From: Marisediminitalea lipolytica
GTDB taxonomy: Bacteria > Pseudomonadota > Gammaproteobacteria > Enterobacterales > Alteromonadaceae
Reading direction: 5' to 3'
Assembly (NCBI RefSeq): GCF_001758465.1
Contig: NZ_MJIC01000010.1
Coordinates: 434,001-498,000, forward strand
Length of the DNA: 64,000 nucleotides
A program made the translations under genes and the position numbers. Below the pieces are notes generated by a model, which searched no databases, was not told the origin of the DNA, and saw nothing but the letters and a program-made list of their open reading frames with translations. Positions 8,399 to 16,310 of this stretch are shown in pieces; within the stretch, counting starts at the first letter, position 1; each line of letters opens with the position of its first letter.

Positions 8399-8446
8399 AG
8401 CCCCCTTTTAGGGGGTTAACGCAAAGCCACCTTCTTTAGAAGGTGG
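8399..8446. other. Paired hairpins, possibly a remnant IS200/IS605-type end
   Basis: CCCCC/GGGGG (8401-8405 and 8411-8415) is followed by a perfect 9-bp stem CCACCTTCT/AGAAGGTGG (8427-8435 and 8438-8446), then ATTCTTTACTT. Subterminal hairpins of this form are typical of IS200/IS605 and TnpB element ends. No tnpA or tnpB is present, so this could equally be a plain terminator. From 8447 to the kinase start at 8651 I see only the kinase ribosome binding site. Confidence 0.3.
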
Positions 8447-8650
8447 ATTCTTTACTTGTGCTCAATCAATCTGCTACTTTTTCTTTTGGGGTTAATCCTG
8501 GGAGTAGAAGGCATGATTGGAGTGGTCGTTTCTTATCAACTACATTATATTGAATTCAGGTGTTAATCCGCTCATTACGTTTATGGCTTACTCTCTGGCT
8601 GATGACTTCGTTGGAAGATGACGGTTGAACGTTGATTGTATTGAGGATAT

Positions 8651-9475
8651 ATGAATAAAAACGCGCCGGAAGAACATTCAGAGTCAGCGTCGTCAGAGCA
8701 AATGAACGCGGCTAAAATCGATACCGTAAGTGGCATCGTGGCCGGTGTATCCCATGAAATTAATACGCCGCTGGGTGTGAATATCGGTAATTGTACGTTA
8801 CTGATTGAGCTGCTCAACGAAATATCTGAAAAGTACAAGTCAGGGTCACTGGACGCTGAGTCGTTTACCGAGTTTTTAGCCACCGCAACCGATCTGTCCT
8901 CCAGCATGCTTAAAAATATGCGCCGGGCGTCCAAATTACTTTCTACCTTTAAGCAGGTGGCAGTTAAAAACGCGGATGAAGCCACTTTACTCGAACCGGT
9001 TGATATTGCTGAGTTGGTCAATGAATTTGCGGCGGCTTATTCCGGCAATGGCGAAGCATCGGCAATCTCTTTTAACGTTATGATCCCGCCGGGAGCGGTA
9101 GTGGTGAGTTATCCTGCGGTGATTATCCAAATCCTCACAGCGCTTACCTCCAATACATTGGCGCATGGCTTTGGCCTGGCAGCAAAAAGTCACTGTGAAA
9201 TTACCATTTCGCTGGCACCGGCAGGCGACGGTTATCAGCTGACATTTGCTGATGATGGCGTAGGCGTTAGCAGTGATATTCTCAATAAGGTATTTGATCC
9301 ATTTTTTACCACTCGCCGTGGCGCTGGAAACGCCGGATTGGGCTTAAGTATTGTGCACAATCTGGTTAAACAAATGCTGCAAAGCGACGTGTATTTCGAT
9401 AGTCAGCCTGATAAAGGCTTTAGCGTTGCCTTTAAATTGCATAATTTAGCCCGGAGCGAAGGCGCACAAAGTTAA
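8651..9475 (+). CDS. Cytosolic sensor histidine kinase without visible sensor domain
   Basis: A 274-residue protein with no membrane segment. The H-box VSHEINTPLGV lies near residue 34, followed by a long dimerisation helix pair and a HATPase_c domain. The latter shows an N-box-like LTSNTLAHGF, G1 DDGVGV, F-box FDPFFTT and G2 GNAGLGLSIV. There is no PAS, GAF or periplasmic domain, so the input must come from a partner or from the 33-residue N-terminus. GAGG precedes the ATG. It is 178 bases upstream of the MHYT hybrid kinase and could share its phosphorelay. HATPase_c kinases of this short type often act with hybrid kinases; that is inference. Confidence 0.85.
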   Translation: MNKNAPEEHSESASSEQMNAAKIDTVSGIVAGVSHEINTPLGVNIGNCTLLIELLNEISEKYKSGSLDAESFTEFLATATDLSSSMLKNMRRASKLLSTFKQVAVKNADEATLLEPVDIAELVNEFAAAYSGNGEASAISFNVMIPPGAVVVSYPAVIIQILTALTSNTLAHGFGLAAKSHCEITISLAPAGDGYQLTFADDGVGVSSDILNKVFDPFFTTRRGAGNAGLGLSIVHNLVKQMLQSDVYFDSQPDKGFSVAFKLHNLARSEGAQS

Positions 9476-9653
9476 CACGTAAAGAGCTAATCGATTGATC
9501 TATCTTTGTTTTATGTCAGTATAGTTGCTGCAGACCGTTATTGATTGACATGTGATGTATATAGCGGCAGTCTAATAAAAATAACATGGAAGATTATTTA
9601 TTTTTATTTATGCATAGCTGGCAAGCAGCGAGGCTTAGTTAGCAAGGTAATTA

Positions 9654-12600
9654 TTGTTTTCTCAGGCCTACTTAATGCAGTTTATTGTTGACCTTTTTTC
9701 TATTTCTGACGCTTCGTTACTGCTTGTTGGCGAATACAGTCCCTTGTTAGTCCTCCTTTCTGTTTGTATTGCCGTATTTGCCTCATTTATGGGATTTCAG
9801 GTGGCCAGTCAGGCTGGCAGAGCCAGAACCGAGAACGGACGCTGTGGTTTGCTGGCAGTGGGTGCATTTGCTCAGGGCAGTGGTATCTGGTCAATGCATT
9901 TTATCGGCATGTTGGCCTTCGAATTGTGCACGCCAGTCTCTTACAGCTGGCACATTACGCTGGTGTCAATGCTCCCCGGCATTGCTGCTGCGTATGTGGC
10001 CCTGCGACTGTTAACCGAGCAGAGAATCAGTAATAAGCAAATCATTATCGGCGGGGTCCTGGTAGGCGCTGGTATTGGCGCCATGCATTATATTGGCATG
10101 GCGGCCATGGAAATGGCCCCGCTGTTACGCTATGACCTGACTATTTTCCTGCTTTCCATCGTAGTCGCCGTGGTCCTGGCTATGTTGTCGCTGTGGGTAC
10201 GTCACGGTTTAAAAAGTCTGCTCAAAAACAAATACTCCATGCTGAAAATGAACATGATGGCAAGCGTGGTGATGGGGTGTGCTATTTCGGCGATGCACTA
10301 CACCGGCATGGCGGCGGCCCGTTTTGTTGCGCCTCCCGGCCTTGAAATATCTGAACAACCTTCAGAAATGTCATTTTATCTGGCCACCAGCGTAACCTTT
10401 ATTGCCGCTATTATGATAGCGCTGGTGCTGGGAATCAGTTTGTTGGTTAAATACCGTGAGGCCTCTGAAGATGCGCGGCGCTCTCAGGTGCGAATGGTCA
10501 GCCTGATGGAATCTGCAATTGAAGGCATTTTGACCATTAACGATGAGGGTATTATTCAAACCGTTAATGAAGCCGTTACCACTATTCTGGGCTGGGAAAG
10601 GCTTGAATTAGTGGGTACCCCGCTGGTGAATTTTTTGCCGGAAAACCGCCGCTATTTATACAATGAACGCTTTTTCAAATACGCAGAAGAGCCGGAAGGG
10701 GAACAACTTATCGGTAACAGCCGCGACGTCGAAGCCTACACTAAAGACGGCACGATGTTACCTCTACGGATAAGCCTGTCGCGCACGCAGGTGGCCGGAG
10801 AATCCCTGTTTATTCTGTTTATTACCGACATCAGTGAGCGACTGGCAATGGAACAGGCCATTCGGGAAAACGAATTAAAGTTTCGTTCACTGATTGCCAA
10901 TATACCGGGTATCGCTTACCGCTGTTTAAATGAAAAAGACTGGCCGATGGCGTTTATTAGTAATGCGGTAGAGCGGATTACGGGTTATCCGCCTGCTGAT
11001 TTTTTATTGCCTCATCCTAAGATCAGTTTTGTCGATTTATTTCACCCTGACGATGTGGAAGGTATCGAAAAAGCCCTGGAAGGGCAGTCAGAATATAATA
11101 TGGAATACCGCATCTATAATCGACAGGGCGATATCCGTTGGTTGCGGGAGCATGGCCGTTATATTCGTGACGAACATGATAACATCCTGTGGCTGGACGG
11201 CTTTATTATGGACATCACCGACCGCCGTGAAATGGAAGACGAACTGGTAATTGCCAAAGAGGTTGCAGAGCACGCTGCCGCTTCCCGGGCTGCTTTTCTG
11301 GCTAACATGAGCCATGAAATCCGTACGCCAATGAATGCGGTTATCGGGTTTAGTGATATTTTGCTGGATTCGCCGTTAAATACCGAACAGCACAAACACC
11401 TTTCGACCATCAATCGTTCTGCTCGTTCGTTACTCCACTTGCTTAACGATATCCTCGATAGTGCCAAACTGGACAAAGGCAAGTTGGAGCTGGAATACAC
11501 CGATTTCGTGCTCAGTGAAGAAATCGATACGGTTATTTCCACGTTCTGGCTGGAAGCAAAGCGTAAAGGACTGGATTTACAGGTAACACTCGATAGTGAC
11601 CTGGCCCAGGGCTATCGCGGTGCGCCGGAGCGAATTCGCCAGGTGCTAAGTAACCTGATTGGTAACGCTGTGAAGTTTACCGAGTCTGGTCAGGTAAGTC
11701 TGCATGTCAGCCCTGTGGGCGCTGACACGGTTAAATTTGTGATTGCGGATACCGGAATTGGTATGTCGGATGAACAAACCAGCCGGGTATTTGATGCCTT
11801 TGCCCAGGCCGATGCGTCCATGTCTCGCCGATTTGGCGGTACTGGTCTTGGGACTACAATCTCTAAACAACTGGTTGAACTAATGGGCGGCACTATTCAG
11901 GTAACCAGTGAGCTCGGTAAAGGCACTGAGTTTAGCTTTACCTTACCACTGACAACCCTGACTACAACCAGTCATATCCAACATTTGCACGCTATTCAAT
12001 TGCCCGCTTTATCTATTCTGATTGTGGATGATATTGAGCAGAACATTGAGTTGCTGAATTTGTTGCTCAAGCGTGCCGGTCACAGTGTGGATATCGGTCG
12101 TGATGGCGAACAAGCACTGCAGTTGATGCAACAGCACAGCTATGATGTGGTGCTGATGGATTTGCAAATGCCAGTGCTCGACGGTTTGAGTGCAGCGCAG
12201 CAGCGACGGGAGTATGAACAGCAGAATGGCTTTAAACCAACGCCGATAATCGCACTGACAGCCAGCGTATTACCACAGGATAAAAAATCCGCTATCGAGG
12301 CCGGCATGGAAGGTTTTGCTAATAAACCTATTGATTTTCCGGTGTTGTGTAACGAAATCGCGCGGGTGCTTGGCATTCAGGGGACAGCGCTGGCAACGCG
12401 GCCAGAACCACAAAATGCTGAGCTAATTGACTGGTCCCGGGGCGAGAGTCTGTGGGGTTCACGGCATAAACTGGTAAAAGAGATTAAACGCTTTAGCGAG
12501 GATATGTTGCTCGAACAAGGGCAGTTTATCCAGTTAGCAGAGCACTCCCGGTTTAACGAACTCAAAGCCATGGCGCACCGCTTTAAAGGCGTCGCTGGTA

Positions 12601-12977
12601 ATCTGGGCTTAATGAAAATAATGTTAGCCTGTAAAAAGATTGAACATGAATGCATAGAGCAGCTTCTGCCTGTTGCCACCATTACGGAGCTATACGGCTT
12701 AGTTGGCGCGGTAACTGAGGAGCTTGAAAACGAACAGGACATTGCCAGGGAGCAGGCGGACCAGGTTAATACGGCTGAACTTTCCGCTATACTTAAACGC
12801 GTGTATCAATCGGTTAATAATAACCGTATTGAAGAGTCTGAACTGAATTTGCTGGGGAGCTATACCCATAGCGTCTATGCCATTGAGATTCAGGCTGTAC
12901 TGGACGCCATTGAAGATTTTGAATTTGAACAGGCGATGACCATGTTGTCGGCCTTAATCAGCCAAATAGATGAATAA
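9654..12977 (+). CDS. MHYT-PAS-PAS hybrid histidine kinase with REC and HPt domains
   Basis: A 1107-residue protein. The TTG start at 9654 is preferred because AAGG lies 6 bases upstream; the first ATG is at 9675. Order: seven-helix MHYT membrane sensor (about 20-265) with SMHFIGM, AMHYIGM and AMHYTGM; PAS at 280-395 and 405-525; HisKA with FLANMSHEIRTPMNAVIGFS near residue 548; HATPase_c (ADTGIGMS, FGGTGLGTTIS) to about 775; a receiver beginning ILIVDDIEQN near 788 with phospho-acceptor in VVLMDLQMP; and an HPt domain with MAHRFKGVAGNLG near 973. MHYT motifs are proposed to bind copper and sense O2, CO or NO. It lies 5 bases before the HD-GYP regulator gene, so the two are an operon and likely one phosphorelay. 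Confidence 0.95.
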   Translation: MFSQAYLMQFIVDLFSISDASLLLVGEYSPLLVLLSVCIAVFASFMGFQVASQAGRARTENGRCGLLAVGAFAQGSGIWSMHFIGMLAFELCTPVSYSWHITLVSMLPGIAAAYVALRLLTEQRISNKQIIIGGVLVGAGIGAMHYIGMAAMEMAPLLRYDLTIFLLSIVVAVVLAMLSLWVRHGLKSLLKNKYSMLKMNMMASVVMGCAISAMHYTGMAAARFVAPPGLEISEQPSEMSFYLATSVTFIAAIMIALVLGISLLVKYREASEDARRSQVRMVSLMESAIEGILTINDEGIIQTVNEAVTTILGWERLELVGTPLVNFLPENRRYLYNERFFKYAEEPEGEQLIGNSRDVEAYTKDGTMLPLRISLSRTQVAGESLFILFITDISERLAMEQAIRENELKFRSLIANIPGIAYRCLNEKDWPMAFISNAVERITGYPPADFLLPHPKISFVDLFHPDDVEGIEKALEGQSEYNMEYRIYNRQGDIRWLREHGRYIRDEHDNILWLDGFIMDITDRREMEDELVIAKEVAEHAAASRAAFLANMSHEIRTPMNAVIGFSDILLDSPLNTEQHKHLSTINRSARSLLHLLNDILDSAKLDKGKLELEYTDFVLSEEIDTVISTFWLEAKRKGLDLQVTLDSDLAQGYRGAPERIRQVLSNLIGNAVKFTESGQVSLHVSPVGADTVKFVIADTGIGMSDEQTSRVFDAFAQADASMSRRFGGTGLGTTISKQLVELMGGTIQVTSELGKGTEFSFTLPLTTLTTTSHIQHLHAIQLPALSILIVDDIEQNIELLNLLLKRAGHSVDIGRDGEQALQLMQQHSYDVVLMDLQMPVLDGLSAAQQRREYEQQNGFKPTPIIALTASVLPQDKKSAIEAGMEGFANKPIDFPVLCNEIARVLGIQGTALATRPEPQNAELIDWSRGESLWGSRHKLVKEIKRFSEDMLLEQGQFIQLAEHSRFNELKAMAHRFKGVAGNLGLMKIMLACKKIEHECIEQLLPVATITELYGLVGAVTEELENEQDIAREQADQVNTAELSAILKRVYQSVNNNRIEESELNLLGSYTHSVYAIEIQAVLDAIEDFEFEQAMTMLSALISQIDE

Positions 12978-12982
12978 ATACC

Positions 12983-13975
12983 ATGCAAACCACAGGGCTT
13001 AAATCCACCATACTGGTGGTTGACGACGAACCGGCAAACCTGAGGGTGCTCAAGCACCTGTTAGGCGATCATTATACGCTGGCGTTTGCCAAGAACGGCG
13101 CTGAAGCGCTGAGAGTGGCCGAAGCGCAACTGCCGGATCTTATTTTGCTGGATGTAATGATGCCAGGCATGACCGGTTTTGAGGTTTGCAAAGCGTTAAA
13201 AGAAAAATTGCTTACTCGGGCCATTCCGGTGATTTTTGTAACGGCGCTTAGCGAAGAGCAGGACGAAGCTGAGGGATTCGCGGTTGGCGGCGTGGATTAT
13301 ATTACTAAACCCATCTCTCCTTCTGTGGTAAAAGCCCGGGTTAAGACCCATTTGTCGCTGGTGCAGGCCGATGAGCTTAAACGAACCCGGCTGCAGGTGG
13401 TGCAGCGTCTTGGCAGGGCGGCGGAGTATAAGGATAACGAAACCGGAATGCATGTGCTCAGAATGAGTCATTATTCCAAGGTACTGGCACTGGCCTATGG
13501 CTTTAATGAAGATCAGGCAGAAACGCTGCTGCATGCTGCGCCTATGCACGATATCGGTAAAATAGGCATTCCTGATCACATAATGTTAAAACCCGGCAAA
13601 CTGTCCGATGAAGAGTTTGCGGTGATGAAAACTCATCCACAGATTGGCGCTGAGATTCTGGGCGAGGCCGACTCAGATTTACTGCGTATTGCCAAATCGG
13701 TGGCGTTATCCCATCACGAAAAATGGGATGGTTCAGGTTATCCTCTTGGCCTTAAAGGAGAAGAGATTCCGGTAGAAGGGCGGATTGTGGCCGTGGCCGA
13801 CGTGTTTGATGCCTTAACCAGTAAACGCCCTTATAAAGAAGCCTGGACGGTGGAAAAAACCCTCAGTGTTATGAAAAACGAAAGTGGTAAACACTTTGAG
13901 CCTTACCTGATTGAGTTACTCGAACAGAATCTGGAAGAAATTCTGACCATTAAAGAGCGTTGGAAAGAAGATTAA
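12983..13975 (+). CDS. Response regulator with HD-GYP cyclic-di-GMP phosphodiesterase domain
   Basis: A 330-residue RpfG-like protein. The receiver (9-125) has VVDDE, LILLDVMMPG with the phospho-acceptor near residue 57, and YITKP. The HD-GYP domain starts near 150 and has HDIGKIGIP near 190 and HHEKWDGSGYP near 244, with the GYP triplet intact, followed by VAVADVFDALTSKRPYK. Catalytic metal-binding residues all appear present. It should hydrolyse c-di-GMP when phosphorylated. The gene follows the hybrid kinase by 5 bases, whose HPt domain is the obvious phosphate donor. Confidence 0.95.
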   Translation: MQTTGLKSTILVVDDEPANLRVLKHLLGDHYTLAFAKNGAEALRVAEAQLPDLILLDVMMPGMTGFEVCKALKEKLLTRAIPVIFVTALSEEQDEAEGFAVGGVDYITKPISPSVVKARVKTHLSLVQADELKRTRLQVVQRLGRAAEYKDNETGMHVLRMSHYSKVLALAYGFNEDQAETLLHAAPMHDIGKIGIPDHIMLKPGKLSDEEFAVMKTHPQIGAEILGEADSDLLRIAKSVALSHHEKWDGSGYPLGLKGEEIPVEGRIVAVADVFDALTSKRPYKEAWTVEKTLSVMKNESGKHFEPYLIELLEQNLEEILTIKERWKED

Positions 13976-14012
13976 ATTATCGTGACAATCCCCATTGGCT
14001 GAGGATTGCCGG

Positions 14013-14041
14013 TTGCTATATCGCCACATTGGCAGTATAAT
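14013..14041 (+). promoter_or_regulatory. Sigma-70 promoter ahead of the rimP-nusA operon leader
   Basis: TTGCTA (14013-14018), a 17-base spacer and perfect TATAAT (14036-14041). Transcription would start near 14048, giving a leader of about 240 bases before rimP that contains two terminator-like hairpins. Confidence 0.7.
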
Positions 14042-14170
14042 CTCCCGCAGTTTATGGCTCGTACCGAAAATATTCATGGTTTGGTATGCTGGCTTTACTG
14101 GTTATTTAGCTTTTCACTTAGCAAAATAACCTTGCCTGATGTGGGCAAAAGGGACCGAATTTTTATTGCA

Positions 14171-14198
14171 AAAAGCCCCGTTTAATCGGGGCTTTTTG
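14171..14198 (+). terminator. Strong intrinsic terminator in the rimP leader
   Basis: AAAAGCCCCG (14171-14180) pairs with CGGGGCTTTT (14187-14196) around TTTAAT, followed by TGTT. It lies about 120 bases downstream of the predicted promoter start. It may end HD-GYP operon transcripts, or define a short leader RNA of about 150 bases that includes the stem GGTTATTT/AAATAACC (14100-14131). Confidence 0.88.
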
Positions 14199-14222
14199 TT
14201 AATTCGCTCTCACGCACAAAGC

Positions 14223-14268
14223 GATACCAAATTAAGGTATCAGTATATTGGGCATTATGCCCTTTTTT
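14223..14268 (+). promoter_or_regulatory. Possible attenuator just before rimP
   Basis: GATACC/GGTATC (14223-14228 and 14236-14241) is followed by GGGCA/TGCCC (14250-14254 and 14258-14262) and six T. This ends eight bases before the rimP Shine-Dalgarno sequence. A terminator-like hairpin in this place fits attenuation of the nusA operon, which is known to be autoregulated by NusA in E. coli. Mechanism here is inferred. Confidence 0.45.
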
Positions 14269-14286
14269 CGTTTTTGGAGGTTTGGA

Positions 14287-14745
14287 TTGTCAAGGCTAGA
14301 GCAACGTTTAAGCGAAATGTTGAATCCGGCGGTGGAAGCATTAGGGTTTGAGTTACTGGGTGTGGAGTTTGTTCGCGCCGGTAAACACTCGATCCTGCGG
14401 GTTTACATTGATCATGAGAATGGCATCAACGTAGATGATTGTGCGGATGTCAGCCATCAGGTCAGTGCGATCCTGGATGTGGAAGATCCAATCAATACTG
14501 AATACAACTTAGAAGTTTCATCACCTGGTATGGACCGCCCTTTATTTAAAGAAGCGCATTATGCTCAGGTGGTGGGTGAAACCGTCGCTGTCAGAATGGC
14601 ATTGCCGTTGGATAACCGACGCAATTTCAAGGGGAAATTACTGGCGTGTGAAAATGGCACGTTAACAATCGAAATCGATGGCGAGCAATTTGAATTGCCG
14701 GTCAGCGGGATTGAAAAAGGTAATTTAGTTCCAACATTCGAATAA
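14287..14745 (+). CDS. rimP: Ribosome maturation factor RimP
   Basis: A 152-residue protein when started at TTG 14287, six bases after a perfect GGAGG (14276-14280). This gives an N-terminus (M)SRLEQRLSEMLNPAVEALG that matches the family; the longer frame would place the coding start inside the leader hairpin. Motifs GFELLGVEFVRAGKHSILRVYID and LEVSSPGMDRPLF are characteristic. RimP binds the 30S subunit and is needed for its maturation. First gene of the rimP-nusA-infB operon. The TTG start may itself limit expression. Confidence 0.97.
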   Translation: MSRLEQRLSEMLNPAVEALGFELLGVEFVRAGKHSILRVYIDHENGINVDDCADVSHQVSAILDVEDPINTEYNLEVSSPGMDRPLFKEAHYAQVVGETVAVRMALPLDNRRNFKGKLLACENGTLTIEIDGEQFELPVSGIEKGNLVPTFE

Positions 14746-14793
14746 TACGGAATAACGCTGCGTGCCCAACAGCATGCAAACAGTGAGGCAACA

Positions 14794-16287
14794 ATGAATA
14801 AAGAAATTTTGTTAGTGGCAGAAGCCGTTTCTAATGAAAAACAAGTGCCAAGAGAAAAGATTTTTGAGGCGTTAGAATTTGCCATCGCCAGTGCCACGAA
14901 AAAGAAAAACGAAGGCGAAATTGAAGTACGGGTAAGTATCAACCGTGAAACCGGTGATTTTGATACTTTCCGTCGTTGGCTGGTTATCGAAGATGATCAG
15001 GAGCAGGAAAACCCGTTTGCAGAATTAACCCTGTCGGCGGCACAAATTGATGAGCCGGACATTAAGGTAGGCGATTACGTAGAAGAGCAAATCGAATCTA
15101 TCGCGTTCGACCGTATCACCACGCAAACCGCCAAACAGGTAATCGTACAAAAAGTACGTGAAGCTGAACGTGCGCAAATGATTGCTGAATACGAAGACAA
15201 AGTAGGTGAGCTGGTAACCGGTACTGTTAAGAAAGTTAACCGTGACAACATCATTATCGATTTAGGTAACAACGCCGAAGGCGTGATTTACCGCGATGAT
15301 ATGCTGCCACGCGAAACCTTCCGTCCGGGCGACCGCGTTCGCGGATTACTGTATGTTATCCGCCCTGAAGCGCGTGGTGCTCAGCTGTTCGTCAGCCGTA
15401 CCCACCCGGAAATGCTGGTAGAATTGTTCCGTCTGGAAGTTCCAGAAATTGCTGAAGAAACCCTCGAAATCAAATCCGCAGCACGTGACCCGGGCTCGCG
15501 GGCAAAAATCGCGGTTAAGACTAACGATAAGCGTCTTGATCCGGTTGGTGCCTGTGTGGGCATGCGTGGTTCACGGGTACAGGCTGTATCTGGTGAGCTG
15601 GGCGGTGAGAGAGTAGATATTGTGCTGTGGGATGAGAACCCGGCGCAATTTGTTATCAACGCAATGGCACCTGCAGAAGTTGCCTCAATTGTTGTTGATG
15701 AAGACACGCACACCATGGAAGTGGCAGTAGAAGCCGATAACCTGGCACAGGCTATCGGTCGTAGTGGTCAAAACGTTCGTCTGGCAAGTCAGCTGACTGG
15801 CTGGGAACTGAATGTCATGACCATTGAAGATTTGAACCAGAAACACCAGGCAGAAAACGAGAAAGTTCTGGCGGTATTTGTTGACGGTCTGGACATTGAT
15901 GAAGATTTTGCATCAGTGTTGGTTGAAGAAGGCTTTACCTCACTTGAAGAAGTGGCGTACGTACCGGTAAGTGAATTACTGGCTATCGACGGCCTGGACG
16001 AAGAGACTGTTGAAGAATTACGTAACCGTGCACGTGCAGCACTGACCACTCAGGCACTGGCTAACGAGGAATCACTCGAAAGCTCAGAGCCTAAAGAGGA
16101 ACTGCTGAACCTCGAAGGTATGGACAAGCACCTGGCATACGTTCTGGCAAGTAGAGGTATCATCGATTTAGAAGCGCTGGCAGAACAGGGCACCGATGAT
16201 ATCAGTGATATAGAAGGACTGGACGAAGAAAATGCAGGTGCGTTGATTATGGCCGCACGTAATATTGTCTGGTTCAACGAAGAATAG
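14794..16287 (+). CDS. nusA: Transcription termination/antitermination protein NusA
   Basis: A 497-residue protein of standard gammaproteobacterial length. The N-terminal RNA polymerase binding domain ([20 protein letters not shown]) is followed by S1 ([18 protein letters not shown], about 138-200), two KH domains ([15 protein letters not shown] and [17 protein letters not shown]) and two acidic C-terminal helix-hairpin repeats (about 365-490), as in E. coli. NusA promotes hairpin pausing and termination and joins antitermination complexes. It may regulate its own operon through the leader hairpins at 14.17-14.27 kb. It lies 48 bases after rimP and 23 before infB. Confidence 0.98.
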   Translation: MNKEILLVAEAVSNEKQVPREKIFEALEFAIASATKKKNEGEIEVRVSINRETGDFDTFRRWLVIEDDQEQENPFAELTLSAAQIDEPDIKVGDYVEEQIESIAFDRITTQTAKQVIVQKVREAERAQMIAEYEDKVGELVTGTVKKVNRDNIIIDLGNNAEGVIYRDDMLPRETFRPGDRVRGLLYVIRPEARGAQLFVSRTHPEMLVELFRLEVPEIAEETLEIKSAARDPGSRAKIAVKTNDKRLDPVGACVGMRGSRVQAVSGELGGERVDIVLWDENPAQFVINAMAPAEVASIVVDEDTHTMEVAVEADNLAQAIGRSGQNVRLASQLTGWELNVMTIEDLNQKHQAENEKVLAVFVDGLDIDEDFASVLVEEGFTSLEEVAYVPVSELLAIDGLDEETVEELRNRARAALTTQALANEESLESSEPKEELLNLEGMDKHLAYVLASRGIIDLEALAEQGTDDISDIEGLDEENAGALIMAARNIVWFNEE

Positions 16288-16310
16288 GTCGACAAGGGGA
16301 AAAACGCGTA

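Noticed and set aside
11159-11542. Long antisense frame under the hybrid kinase, and others of Ser/Arg-rich type at 12.1-12.7 and 15.4-16.3 kb
   Set aside because: Typical reverse-frame artefacts of genes with strong codon periodicity; no start signals.
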